In this document: positions 45,168 to 54,342 of the stretch, piece by piece
Layout of the letters: each line of letters starts with the position of its first letter
Numbering within the stretch: position 1 is the stretch's first letter
DNA from: Streptomyces cyaneochromogenes
GTDB taxonomy: Bacteria > Actinomycetota > Actinomycetes > Streptomycetales > Streptomycetaceae
DNA: 64,000 nucleotides
Assembly: GCF_003963535.1 (NCBI RefSeq)
Contig: NZ_CP034539.1
Coordinates: forward strand, 9,424,001-9,488,000
Direction of reading: 5' to 3'
The notes under the pieces: generated by a model
Seen by the model: only the letters and a program-made list of their open reading frames with translations
Databases searched by the model: none
Told to the model about the DNA's origin: nothing
Program-made: the position numbers and the translations under genes

Positions 45168-46108
45168 GCCTGCGGATCTGTGTCTTCACCGAGCCGCACC
45201 GCGGCGCCGACTACGAGGATCAGCTGCGCTTCGCCCGACTCGTCGAAGCCGGCGGGTTCGAGGGCTTCTTCCGGGCCGACCACTTCCAGGCGATGGGCGC
45301 CGATCCCGGGCTGCCAGGCCCCACCGACGCGTGGCTCACGCTGGGCGCGCTCGCCCGGGAGACCTCCCGGATCCGGCTGGGCACCCTGGTCACCTCGGTC
45401 ACCTTCCGGCTGCCGGGTCCGCTCGCCGTGATGGTGGCGCAGGTCGACCGGATGAGCGGGGGGCGAGTCGAGCTGGGCCTCGGCGCAGGATGGTACGAGC
45501 GGGAACACACCTCGTACGGCATCCCGTTCCCGCCCGCCGCGGAGCGCTTCGATCGGCTGGAGGAACAGCTGGCGGTGATCACCGGCCTGTGGCGGACACC
45601 GGTCGGCGAGAGCTTCAGCCATCGCGGCGACCACTACCAACTGGTCGACGCGCCCGCCCTGCCCAAGCCCGTGCAGGTGCCGACGCCGCCGATCATCGTC
45701 GGGGGCCGCGGCCCCAAGCGCACCCCGGAGCTGGCCGCTCGGTACGCCGACGAATTCAACATGCCCTTCAAGTCGGTGGCGGAGACGGCCCGGGCGTACC
45801 GGCGGGTTGCCGAGGCGTGCGACCGGATCGGACGGGCCGACACCCACCAGCCACCGCTGGTGCTCTCGGCCGGGGTCGTGGTCGCCATCGGCCGTACGGG
45901 CGCGGAGGCGCGACGGCGGGCCGCCCCGCTGCATGTCAAGAGCGCGCTGCCACCGGAGGATCCGGTGGTCGGATCCCCGGCCCAGCTCGTGGAGCGGCTC
46001 GGCGAGTTCTCCGCGATCGGCGCAAGCCGTATCCATCTGCGACTGATCGATTTCAATGACCTCGACCACCTGGAACTCATCGCCGGTGAGGTGCTCCCGC
46101 AGCTGTAG
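45164..46108 (+). CDS. LLM-class flavin/F420-dependent oxidoreductase
   Basis: The 314-residue luciferase-like TIM barrel has RICVFTEPHRGADYEDQLRF, GFFRADHF, the central RIRLGTLVTSVTFRLPGPLA, and MSGGRVELGLGAGWYEREHTS. The last motif is the conserved cofactor-binding GLGAGW. In actinobacteria such proteins mostly use F420, sometimes FMN. Coupling by ATGA to an SsuB-type ATPase recalls alkanesulfonate monooxygenase loci (SsuD), so desulfonation of the imported compound is a reasonable guess. F420-linked oxidation of another compound is equally possible. Confidence 0.92.
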   Translation: MSLRICVFTEPHRGADYEDQLRFARLVEAGGFEGFFRADHFQAMGADPGLPGPTDAWLTLGALARETSRIRLGTLVTSVTFRLPGPLAVMVAQVDRMSGGRVELGLGAGWYEREHTSYGIPFPPAAERFDRLEEQLAVITGLWRTPVGESFSHRGDHYQLVDAPALPKPVQVPTPPIIVGGRGPKRTPELAARYADEFNMPFKSVAETARAYRRVAEACDRIGRADTHQPPLVLSAGVVVAIGRTGAEARRRAAPLHVKSALPPEDPVVGSPAQLVERLGEFSAIGASRIHLRLIDFNDLDHLELIAGEVLPQL

Positions 46109-46506
46109 AGGGTGGAGGCCGACGCAGGCTGTGCCGCAGGAAGTGGCCGACGTCGGCTACGTCCTGGCCGTGCCCCGTCCCCGGGTCAGGAGCCGGCCCA
46201 ACAGTGCCTCGAACGCACCCGGCTGCCCGCTCAAGGTGACGCCTGACGCCACCGCATGTGCGTAGACGGTGAAGAAATCGGCACAGATAATCCTGGACCG
46301 TTCCTTGGTGATTCAACCAGCGTTCAGTGCTGCACATTTGCGCTCGGGTTGCTTCGAATGTGCGTGAATCCCGTGGAGGTCGGCCATTCGTCGGGCGTCG
46401 GGGGCACCTGGAGAGATTGATCTGCCCGCGACAAGTCGGCACTCTCCTGAGCACGCGCAGCGCTGCGTTCGAACGCAAATCCCCCCACTTCACGAGGAGA
46501 CCCCTC
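46109..46506. other. Intergenic upstream of the subtilisin gene
   Basis: About 400 bases carry no recognised gene. A 12-bp perfect palindrome GCCGACGTCGGC lies at 46146-46157, 38 bases after the LLM stop; with no loop it is more like a binding site than a terminator. The stretch 46300-46380 is AT-richer and likely holds the protease promoter. Confidence 0.4.
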
Positions 46507-47718
46507 TTGACGGCGCATCACAAACGCTCAGGCAAGGCCAAGATCGTCACCGCGATCGCGGCTGTCGCTACCGTCGTCGGCACCGGCCTTTACGTGTCCC
46601 CCCTCGCTCAGGCGGGACAGCCCGCGGAGGGCACCGTCTACGGTCTGAATGCCGAAGGAGCCGTGGCCGGAAGCTACATAGTCCTGCTGGACCAGAAGGC
46701 GTCCACGGCCGAGAAGCGGGACCTGGCCGCCGAGTACGGTGGCAAGATCAGCCGTACCTACGGCTCGGCGGTCAACGGCTTCTCCGCCGGCAGCCTGACC
46801 GAGACGGAGGCCAAGCGCCTCGCGGCCGACCCCACGGTGTCCAAGGTGGTCCAGAACAAGAGATTCCACATCAATGCCACCCAGGACAACCCGCCGTCCT
46901 GGGGCCTGGACCGCATAGACCAGCAGGACACGGCCGGCGACAGTAAGTACACCTACCCGGACAAGGCCGGGGAAGGCGTCACCGCGTACGTCATCGACAC
47001 CGGCGTACGCATCAGCCACAAGGACTTCGAGGGCCGCGCCGCCTCCGGGTTCGACGCCATCGACAACGACGACACGGCCGACGACGGCAACGGCCACGGC
47101 ACCCACGTGGCCGGAACCATCGCCGGCGCCTCCCATGGGGTGGCCAAGAAGGCCAAGATCGTCGCGGTCCGCGTGCTCGACGACAACGGCTCGGGCACCA
47201 CCGAGCAGGTCGTCGCCGGCATCGACTGGGTGACCAAGAACCACCAGGGTCCCTCGGTGGCCAACATGAGCCTCGGCGGCGGCGCCGACCCCGCTCTCGA
47301 CGAGGCGGTCAAGAAGGCCATCGCCGCGGGTGTCACCTTCGCGGTCGCCGCCGGCAACGAGTCGGCGGACGCGGGGCAGGGTTCACCTGCCAGGGTCCCC
47401 GAGGCCATCACGGTCGCGTCCAGCACCAAGGACGACGCCCAGTCGGACTTCTCCAACTTCGGCTCGATCGTGGACCTGTACGCGCCGGGTTCGGACATCA
47501 CCTCCGCCTGGAACGACAGCGACCAGGGAACCAAGACGATCTCCGGCACCTCCATGGCCACCCCCCACGTCGCTGGAGCCGCCGCCGTCTACCTGGCCGG
47601 TCACCCGGACGCCACTCCCGATCAGGTCGCCACCGCGCTCACCGGCGCGGCAACCGGCGACAAGATCACCAACCCGAGCAGCGGAACGCCCAACAAGCTG
47701 CTGAAGGTGACTGAGTAG
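46507..47718 (+). CDS. Secreted subtilisin-like serine protease (S8)
   Basis: The 403-residue preproprotease has its best start at TTG 46507, after GAGGAG. A signal peptide with basic start HHKRSGKAK precedes hydrophobic helix about 12-32. An I9-type propeptide (about 50-120) carries GSYIVLLDQKASTAEKRDLA and VSKVVQNKRFH. The catalytic domain follows, with Asp164 (YVIDTG), His197 (GHGTH) and Ser349 (GTSMATPH). The oxyanion Asn is in AAGNES. It resembles Streptomyces extracellular proteinase-K-type enzymes and would be exported and self-processed. It is monocistronic, with a strong terminator after it. Confidence 0.94.
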   Translation: MTAHHKRSGKAKIVTAIAAVATVVGTGLYVSPLAQAGQPAEGTVYGLNAEGAVAGSYIVLLDQKASTAEKRDLAAEYGGKISRTYGSAVNGFSAGSLTETEAKRLAADPTVSKVVQNKRFHINATQDNPPSWGLDRIDQQDTAGDSKYTYPDKAGEGVTAYVIDTGVRISHKDFEGRAASGFDAIDNDDTADDGNGHGTHVAGTIAGASHGVAKKAKIVAVRVLDDNGSGTTEQVVAGIDWVTKNHQGPSVANMSLGGGADPALDEAVKKAIAAGVTFAVAAGNESADAGQGSPARVPEAITVASSTKDDAQSDFSNFGSIVDLYAPGSDITSAWNDSDQGTKTISGTSMATPHVAGAAAVYLAGHPDATPDQVATALTGAATGDKITNPSSGTPNKLLKVTE

Positions 47719-47735
47719 TCTCACACAGGACAGTG

Positions 47736-47780
47736 GGCCCGGCGGTGCCGCCAGCGCGTGCGCAGCGGCATCGCCGGGCC
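47736..47780. terminator. Hairpin terminator after the protease
   Basis: GGCCCGGCGGTGCCG (47736-47750) pairs with CGGCATCGCCGGGCC (47766-47780): 15 pairs including one G-T, around a 15-base loop. It lies 18 bases after the protease stop codon. Confidence 0.75.
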
Positions 47781-48387
47781 GTGTCGTGGTGAGGGGTGGT
47801 ACTCGGGGGCGGGGCATCGCGCGGTCGACTCGGGGCTGACGGCATCCTGGCCGGCCGCGCAGGGGGCCGACCTGGGGCAGTGCGGCGCAAACCCGGGTCC
47901 CGCCGGCTGGCCGGGGCCAGGGGCCGGGGACCCGGGGGCTCGGTGTCGCGGTGGCGGACGGCGCACTCCGGTGGTGCAGGGGCACGCCGAGGTAGCCGAG
48001 GCATTGTGGCCATCCACATCACGGCGGTCGGGGTCACGGTTCATCGCCCCGTTCGCGGACGGCCTGCCCGCCCTGTCGGCCGCTTGCGGGGCACTCACGT
48101 CTGTCTGAGGCCCGGCGTCCGGAGTGTCGCGGCTTCCTGCGCGCAAAGGGCTCAATGTCCTTGCGGCGCAGGGGACTTGGAAGGCGAGTCCATGTGGCGT
48201 GAGGAGCTGGTCCGGCCGCTGCGGAGCTTGTCGAAGGGAGCATGCGGAGCCGGCGGGGCAGCGAGGCGCCCACGCCGACTCCTCGCGTACCTCAGGAAGC
48301 TACCTCCCTCGTGCCGGCGCTCTCGTGGCCGCCGCACGGGCCCCGGGTGCGCCCCGAAGCCCCTGTCCCTGCCCCTGCCGTCACGGC
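47781..48387. other. Gene-free region of about 600 bases
   Basis: No frame shows a domain or steady codon bias. It lies between a terminator and the convergent end of the oxidoreductase gene, so no promoter is needed here. I see nothing in it. Confidence 0.45.
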
Positions 48388-50688
48388 TCACGCCCGTCCC
48401 CGCTCCTCAGGGCGCTCCAGACGGACGATCACGGACTTCGACGTCGGGGTGTTGCTGATGTCCGCGACGCTGTCGAGCGGTACCAGGACATTGGTCTCCG
48501 GGTAGTAGGCGGCGGCCGAACCCGGGGGAGTGGGGTAGGCGACGACGCGGAAGTCGTCCGCGCGGCGCTCCGAACCGTCGGACCAGATGCTGACGAGGTC
48601 GACGACGGCGCCGTCCGCGAGGCCAAGGTCGGTGAGGTCGGCCTTGTTCACCAGGACGACGCGGCGGCCACCCTTGATGCCTCGGTAGCGGTCGTCCATC
48701 GCGTAGGGAATCGTGTTCCACTGGTCGTGCGAGCGCAGGGTCTGCAGGACCAGATGCCCCTTGGGTGCCTGGAGCATGGTGAAGTCGTTGACGGTGAAGA
48801 CAGCCTTCTTGGCGGGAGTGCGGAACACTCGGCTGTTGACCGGGTTGGGCAGGCGGAAGCCGCCGGGGCGCCGTACGCGCTCGTTGAAGTCCTCGAACCC
48901 CTCGACGACCCGGGAGATGCGGTCCCGCACGAGGTCGTAGTCCGCCTCGAAGTCCTCCCAGGGGATGTCCGGTTCGGATCCCAGCACCCTGCGGGCGAGG
49001 CGGCTGATGATGGACACCTCGCTCAGCAGGTGCGGTGAGGCAGGGGCGAGGCGGCCCCGGGTGGCATGGACCTCGCTCATGGAGTCCTCGACCGTCATGA
49101 ACTGCTCCCCGCCCGCCTGGACGTCGCGGTCGCTGCGGCCGAGTGTCGGCAGGATGAGGGCCGTACGCCCGCAGACCGCGTGGGAGCGGTTGAGCTTGGT
49201 CGAAATGTGCGCGGTGAGTGTGCAGTTGCGCAGGGCTTGCTCGGTGACGTCACTGTCCGGAGTGGCCCGGACGAAGTTGCCCGCGACGCCCACGAACACC
49301 TTGGCCAGTCCGTCGCGCATGGCCCGGATCGAGTCGACGGAGTCAAGGCCGTGTGCCGTCGGCGCGGTGAAGCTGAACTCGCGGCCCAACCGGTCCAGGA
49401 ACGGCTGGGGCATGCGCTCCCAGATGCCCATCGTGCGGTCGCCCTGCACATTGCTGTGCCCGCGGACCGGGCACACCCCCGCGCCCGGTCGGCCGATGTT
49501 CCCGCGCAGCAGAAGGAAGTTGACGACTTCCCTGATGGTGGGAACGCCGTGCTTGTGCTGGGTGAGACCCATGGCCCAGCAGACGATGACGCCGCGGCTC
49601 TCGAGAACCCGCTCGTGCACCCGCTCGATCTGGTCACGGCTCAGCCCGGTGGCCTCCAGGACGTCGTCCCAGGAGGTCCGGCGTATGTGCTCGGCGAAGG
49701 CGTCGTATCCGGTGGTGTGTTCCTCGATGAACTCCCGGTCCAGGACGGTGCCCGGCTCCTTGTCCTCCGCGTCGAGCAGGAGCAGGTTGAGCGCCTGGAA
49801 CAGGGCGAGGTCACCGCCGGGGCGGATCTGCAGGAACTCGTCGGCGATCTGTGTGCCGCGGCCGATCACGCCGCGCGCCTTCTGCGGGTGCTTGAAGCGC
49901 AGCAGCCCCGCCTCGGGCAGTGGATTGACGGCGACGACATGACCGCCGCGGCGCTTGGTCTCCTCCAGCGCGGTCAGCATGCGCGGGTGGTTGGTCCCCG
50001 GGTTCTGTCCGACGACGAAGACGAGGTCGGCGTCGTAGATGTCGTCCAGGCTGACGCTGCCCTTGCCGATACCCAGCGTCTCGTTCAGAGCCGAGCCGCT
50101 GGACTCGTGGCACATGTTGGAGCAGTCCGGCAGGTTGTTGGTGCCGAAGGCCCGCGCGAACAGCTGGAGCAGGAAGGCCGGCTCATTGGCCAGCCGCCCG
50201 GAGGTGTAGAACAGGGCCTCGTCCGGGTGCTGCAGGGCATGCAGCTCGTCGGCCAGCAGGTCCAGCGCCTCGTCCCAGCCAACCGGCTCGTAGTGGGTGG
50301 CGCCCTCGCGCAGCACCATCGGCTCGGTCAGCCGGCCCTGCTGGTTCAGCCAGTAGTCCGACTTCCTGCTCAGCTCGTCCACCGAGTACTGCCGGAAGAA
50401 ATCCGCGGTGACCCGCCGCGACGTGGCCTCGTCGCTGATGTGCTTCGCGCCGTTCTCGCAGTACTCGTTGCGGTGCCGCTCTCCCGGCGCGGGCTCGGGC
50501 CAGGCACAGCCCGGGCAGTCGAAGCCCTTCGCCTGGTTGATGTTGAGCAGGGTCAGCGCGGTGCGCTTCGGTGACGTCTGGCCCAGGGCGTACTTGAGGG
50601 CGTGCACCACCGCGGGAGCGCCCGTGGCCCACGTCTTGGGAGCCGTCACGGACAGCTCGTCCTCATCCGGTTCGTCGAAGTCCCGCAT
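48388..50688 (-). CDS. FdhF/YdeP-type molybdopterin oxidoreductase
   Basis: The 766-residue protein starts at ATG 50688 after GAGG. It has the molybdopterin oxidoreductase fold: an N-terminal ALTLLNINQAKGFDCPGCAW region with three Cys (FDCPGCAWPEP and EYCENG), a core with FVVGQNPGTNHPRML and HVVAVNPLPEAG, and a C-terminal dinucleotide-binding domain with LQTLRSHDQWNTIPYAMDDR. The pattern fits the 'FdhF/YdeP family' of formate-dehydrogenase-like proteins. Substrates there are poorly defined, and a role in acid or redox stress is known for YdeP. There is no twin-arginine signal, so it is cytoplasmic. It is divergent from a LysR regulator. Confidence 0.9.
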   Translation of the reverse strand: MRDFDEPDEDELSVTAPKTWATGAPAVVHALKYALGQTSPKRTALTLLNINQAKGFDCPGCAWPEPAPGERHRNEYCENGAKHISDEATSRRVTADFFRQYSVDELSRKSDYWLNQQGRLTEPMVLREGATHYEPVGWDEALDLLADELHALQHPDEALFYTSGRLANEPAFLLQLFARAFGTNNLPDCSNMCHESSGSALNETLGIGKGSVSLDDIYDADLVFVVGQNPGTNHPRMLTALEETKRRGGHVVAVNPLPEAGLLRFKHPQKARGVIGRGTQIADEFLQIRPGGDLALFQALNLLLLDAEDKEPGTVLDREFIEEHTTGYDAFAEHIRRTSWDDVLEATGLSRDQIERVHERVLESRGVIVCWAMGLTQHKHGVPTIREVVNFLLLRGNIGRPGAGVCPVRGHSNVQGDRTMGIWERMPQPFLDRLGREFSFTAPTAHGLDSVDSIRAMRDGLAKVFVGVAGNFVRATPDSDVTEQALRNCTLTAHISTKLNRSHAVCGRTALILPTLGRSDRDVQAGGEQFMTVEDSMSEVHATRGRLAPASPHLLSEVSIISRLARRVLGSEPDIPWEDFEADYDLVRDRISRVVEGFEDFNERVRRPGGFRLPNPVNSRVFRTPAKKAVFTVNDFTMLQAPKGHLVLQTLRSHDQWNTIPYAMDDRYRGIKGGRRVVLVNKADLTDLGLADGAVVDLVSIWSDGSERRADDFRVVAYPTPPGSAAAYYPETNVLVPLDSVADISNTPTSKSVIVRLERPEERGRA

Positions 50689-50879
50689 CGAGCCTCGTGC
50701 CCTTTCCGTCCTGGGCGGCGAGCGCAGGCGAGCGGAACAGGTCTCGCCGACCGTTCGCGGAAACTCTTCGCCAGTGGATCGAAGCGTGTCAAAGCGGCAG
50801 GTGTTATCGCGTGATAGGTGCCGCCGATCAGTGGGCGTCAGCGAGGTGTGACCTCGGGAACCGAAGTCCGGCCGCCAGT

Positions 50880-50913
50880 GGTGGATCAACGAGGCCCGGG
50901 TGGATCATTGAGG
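50880..50913. repeat. 15-bp direct repeat upstream of the LysR gene
   Basis: GGTGGATCAACGAGG (50880-50894) and GGTGGATCATTGAGG (50899-50913) match at 13 of 15 positions and start 19 bases apart. The second ends one base before the LysR GTG, and its GAGG may act as ribosome binding site. Position in the LysR/fdhF divergent spacer suggests either a regulatory site or a local duplication. Confidence 0.6.
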
Positions 50914-50914
50914 C

Positions 50915-51829
50915 GTGCTGCTGCGCCAACTCGAATACCTTGTCGCCCTCGCCCGCGCCCGCCACTTCGCGCAGGCCGCGCAGGCCTGCTACGTCTCCCA
51001 GCCGGCGCTGTCCGAAGGGATCCGGAAACTGGAGGAGGAACTCGGCATCCCGCTGGTCCAGCGGGGGCGCAGGTTCGACGGGCTCACACCGGAGGGCGAG
51101 CGGGTCGTTCTGTGGGCGCAGCGCATCCTCGCCGACCGGGACGCGTTGCAGGGCGAGATCCAGGCGCTGCGTTCGGGGCTGAGCGGCCGGTTGCGCATCG
51201 GGACCGTCCCGACCGCGACCACGGCGGTCGCCCTGCTGACCCAGCGGTTCTGCGCCTCCAACCCGTTGGCGACCGTCCAGGTCTTCGCCGATCTGCGGGC
51301 CGAGGACATCGTGAACAGGCTTCGGTCGTACGAACTGGACGCCGCCGTGACCTACCACAGCTCCGCCGTGGCGCATGGCTTGAAGGTCGTCCCGCTGTAC
51401 CAGGAGCGCTACGTGTTCCTGACCCAGTGGCCCGCCACCGACACCGGGCCCGCCGAGGTCACCTGGGAGGAAGCCGCCCAGTACCCGCTCTGTCTGCTGC
51501 ACCCCATGATGCAGGGGCGCCAGGTTCTCGACGCCGTGTTCGAATCAGTGGGTGTCTCCGTGGCCCCGCGCGTCGAGACCGACTCCATCGCCTCCTTGTT
51601 CGCGCAGGTCAGGTCCGGTCAGTGGGCGAGTATCGTGCCGCACGCCTGGCTGCATGTCTTCGGCGTACCCACGGGCATGCGGGCCGTCCGCCTGGTCCGG
51701 CCCGTCCGCACGGAGCGGATCGGACTGGTGTTGCCGGCTCGTGAGCCGGTCTCCGTGATCGGCCAGGCGCTCGTCGACGCCGCCGACCGGGCGGGAATCG
51801 CGGCCGCGCTGGACGAGGTGCCCGAGTAA
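50915..51829 (+). CDS. LysR-family transcriptional regulator
   Basis: The 304-residue regulator has an N-terminal winged helix-turn-helix (about 2-60): QLEYLVALARARHFAQAAQA, CYVSQPALSEGIRKLEEELG, PLVQRG. A periplasmic-binding-like effector domain (about 88-300) follows, with LRIGTVPTATTAVALLTQRF. It is divergent from the molybdopterin oxidoreductase, the normal layout for a LysR regulator and its target. The effector is unknown. Confidence 0.93.
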   Translation: MLLRQLEYLVALARARHFAQAAQACYVSQPALSEGIRKLEEELGIPLVQRGRRFDGLTPEGERVVLWAQRILADRDALQGEIQALRSGLSGRLRIGTVPTATTAVALLTQRFCASNPLATVQVFADLRAEDIVNRLRSYELDAAVTYHSSAVAHGLKVVPLYQERYVFLTQWPATDTGPAEVTWEEAAQYPLCLLHPMMQGRQVLDAVFESVGVSVAPRVETDSIASLFAQVRSGQWASIVPHAWLHVFGVPTGMRAVRLVRPVRTERIGLVLPAREPVSVIGQALVDAADRAGIAAALDEVPE

Positions 51830-51967
51830 CGGCGCTGCTCCATCTACTGGAGGGCGTGGGGGATCCGGGCCTGACCGAAGCGGTCCCGGGCCGACACCAT
51901 GCGGTGGATACCCCGTCCCGGCGACCCGCGCGCCTTGCGCGTGGCCCGCGAGGTGCGCGAGAACCTG

Positions 51968-52050
51968 GCGGCCGCACCTGGACCGACCGCCGGCTCGGAC
52001 GCGACCTGGAGAACGGCGGCACCTGGCTGCACTGGACGCAGCCGCACGTG
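51968..52050 (+). pseudogene. Flavin monoamine oxidase remnant
   Basis: The plus strand reads GRTWTDRRLGRDLENGGTWL then HWTQPHV. This is the conserved N-terminal segment of FAD-dependent monoamine oxidases (GGRT, then LE-GGTW-HWTQPHVW). The dinucleotide-binding GxGxxG before it and everything after it are missing. It is a fragment of about 27 codons with no function. Confidence 0.55.
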
Positions 52051-52154
52051 CCGTTCGGCCAGCGGTTCGTGCGGCGATCGGGTCGGGCACCCGGCCGGCC
52101 TCCCGCTCCGTAGCCGGCCTCGCCCGGCGGGAGGCCCTGTCGGCTGTGCCCCGA

Positions 52155-53045
52155 CTACGGCAGCGGTGTTCCGCCCGTCGCGTTGAGGATCTCCGCGGTG
52201 ACGAAGCTGGCCTCCTGGGAGGCGAGATACACGTACGCGGGGGCCAGTTCGGCGGGTTGGGCCGGGCGGCCGAGGGGGCTCTGCTTGCCGAACTCGACCG
52301 TGTCCGGCATCGTCGCGGGGATCAGCGGCGTCCACACCGGCCCCGGCGCGACCGCGTTGACGCGGATGCCGCGGTCGACGAGCATCTGTGCCAGCCCCTG
52401 GGTGAAGGTCACGATCGCGCCCTTGGTCGTCGCGTAGTCCAGCAGATGCGGACTGGGCTTGTAGGCCTGCACCGACGTGGAGTTGATGACGCTGCCGCCC
52501 TCGGGGATGTGCGGTACGGCGTACTTCGTCAGCCAGAACATGCCGTAGAGGTTGGTACGCATGACCCGGTCGAACTGCTCGGTCGTGATCGCCTCGATGC
52601 CGTCCGGCTGGGACATCTGGTAGGCGGCGTTGTTCACCAGGACATCGATGCGCCCGAACTCCGCGACCGCATGCTCGATCAGGGCTCGGCAGTTGTCCTC
52701 CTCACGGATGTCGCAGACGACGGCGACCGCCTTGCGACCGGCGTCCTCGACGAGCCGGGACGTCTCCCGTGCCTCCTCCGCCTCCTCCTGGAGGTAGGTG
52801 AACACCACGTCGGCGCCCTCGCGGGCAAAGGCCAGGGCCACCGCCCGCCCGATGCCCGAATCGCCGCCGGTGATGACGGTCACGCGGCCCTCCAGCCGGC
52901 CGGCGCCACGGTAGCTCTCCTCGCCGTGATCGGGCGGCGGGTCCATCGGCCCGGTCCATCCAGGGTGGGGCTGCTCCTGCGCCGGGAAGTCCGGCTGCGG
53001 ATGCTGGGTGGCCGGGTCCTGCTGGGTGTGCTGCGGATCAGTCAT
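52155..53045 (-). CDS. Short-chain dehydrogenase/reductase (general stress type)
   Basis: The 296-residue protein starts at ATG 53045. A Pro/Gln-rich N-terminal extension (about 1-45) precedes the Rossmann fold with TGGDSGIGRAVA (cofactor loop), NNAAYQ, the Ser in INSTSVQ and YATTK (catalytic Tyr and Lys). This layout matches the YhdF/YhxC-like 'general stress protein 39' group of SDR enzymes. It lies divergent from the YihY envelope cluster, which supports a stress role. The C-terminal TGGTPLP tail is typical of the group. Confidence 0.92.
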   Translation of the reverse strand: MTDPQHTQQDPATQHPQPDFPAQEQPHPGWTGPMDPPPDHGEESYRGAGRLEGRVTVITGGDSGIGRAVALAFAREGADVVFTYLQEEAEEARETSRLVEDAGRKAVAVVCDIREEDNCRALIEHAVAEFGRIDVLVNNAAYQMSQPDGIEAITTEQFDRVMRTNLYGMFWLTKYAVPHIPEGGSVINSTSVQAYKPSPHLLDYATTKGAIVTFTQGLAQMLVDRGIRVNAVAPGPVWTPLIPATMPDTVEFGKQSPLGRPAQPAELAPAYVYLASQEASFVTAEILNATGGTPLP

Positions 53046-53205
53046 GACGGCCTCCTCACCGCACGGACACGGACGGTGGCCGGGTTCCCTCCTGCACCCG
53101 GCCGAAAAGCGGATCGCAGACGCGTCGGCGACGACGCCGCCCTTGGAAAGTCCGAAATGCCGCAAAATTGTGTATGGGTGGCGCTGGACCGGATACCCGT
53201 GCGAA

Positions 53206-54267
53206 ATGGTGCGGACAGTGAAACGGCATGGACGGCACGGCGGGCATGCCGTCGGCGGCCGTGAGGCCGAGACCGAGCAGACCCCGGGCGCCGGACCGGA
53301 CGAGCGGGTGGAGCGGCGGGCTCCTGAGAGTCCCACGGACCTGCCCAAGCGGTCCTGGGGCGTGGTGCTGAAAGGCACCTTGAAGGAGTTCAAGAAGGAT
53401 GAGCTGGCCGACCGGGCGGCGGCGCTGACGTATTACGGGATCCTGGCGCTGTTTCCCGCGCTGCTGGCCCTCGTGTCCCTGCTCGGAATCGTCGGCCAGT
53501 CGGCGACGCAGGCGGTGCTGGACAACATCCAGAAGCTCGCCCCGGGCGCCGCACAGGACATCCTGCGCAGCGCGGTCCAGCAGATGCAGGGCAACGCCGG
53601 GCTCGGCTCCCTCATGGCGATCGTGGGCCTGGTGCTGGCGGTGTGGTCGGCCTCCGGCTATGTCGCCGCGTTCATCCGCAGCGCCAACGCGGTCTATGAC
53701 GTCCCCGAGGGCCGTCCCGTGTGGAAGGTGCTGCCGGTACGGGTCGGCGTGACCGTGGTGCTGATGGTCATGGCCGTGATCAGCGCGCTGCTCGTCGTCT
53801 TCACCGGAGCTCTGGCGCGGGAGGCGGGCACAGCGCTCGGGGTCGGCGACACGGCGCTCACCGTGTGGTCGATCGCGAAGTGGCCGGTGCTGGTGCTCCT
53901 GGTCACGATCATGATCGCGGTCCTGTACTGGGCGACTCCGAACGCGAAGGTCCGCGGCTTCCGCTGGATCACGCCGGGCAGCTTCCTGGCCCTGCTGATC
54001 TGGATGATCGCCTCCGCCGGGTTCGCGGTGTACGTGGCCAACTTCGGCTCGTACAACAAGACCTACGGCACCCTCGCCGGCGTGGTCATTTTCCTGGTGT
54101 GGCTGTGGATCACCAACCTCGCCGTCCTGCTCGGTCTGGAGTTCGACGCGGAGCTTGTCCGCCAGCGGGCCGTCGCGGGCGGTCACCCGGCCGACGACGA
54201 GCCGTATGTGCAGCCGCGTGACACCCGCACGTGGGACGAGGAGGACCGGCGCCGTCTCGAATCCTGA
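53206..54267 (+). CDS. YihY/BrkB-family membrane protein
   Basis: The protein has about 353 residues, with a polar, acidic N-terminus and then about six membrane helices. YihY signatures are visible: DRAAALTYYGILALFPALLA, SASGYVAAFIRSANAVYDVP, and GSYNKTYGTLAGVVIFLVWL. The family (once misnamed RNase BN) is of unknown transport or envelope function. The start is uncertain: ATG 53206 and GTG 53218 both lack a clear ribosome binding site. The next gene, PAP2, follows 75 bases later. Confidence 0.88.
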   Translation: MVRTVKRHGRHGGHAVGGREAETEQTPGAGPDERVERRAPESPTDLPKRSWGVVLKGTLKEFKKDELADRAAALTYYGILALFPALLALVSLLGIVGQSATQAVLDNIQKLAPGAAQDILRSAVQQMQGNAGLGSLMAIVGLVLAVWSASGYVAAFIRSANAVYDVPEGRPVWKVLPVRVGVTVVLMVMAVISALLVVFTGALAREAGTALGVGDTALTVWSIAKWPVLVLLVTIMIAVLYWATPNAKVRGFRWITPGSFLALLIWMIASAGFAVYVANFGSYNKTYGTLAGVVIFLVWLWITNLAVLLGLEFDAELVRQRAVAGGHPADDEPYVQPRDTRTWDEEDRRRLES

Positions 54268-54342
54268 CGGCGGCAGATCGCGGCAGGTCACCGTCTGCCG
54301 CGGTATGGGTGCGAGGGGGGATCGACGGGAAGTCGGCTGGCC

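Noticed and set aside
46146..46157. GCCGACGTCGGC palindrome as a regulatory site
   Set aside because: Short GC palindromes of this sort are common in such DNA, and it lies downstream of one gene and far from the next start.
47781..48387. Open frames between the protease and the oxidoreductase
   Set aside because: Arg/Gly/Pro-rich translations without motifs or third-position bias.
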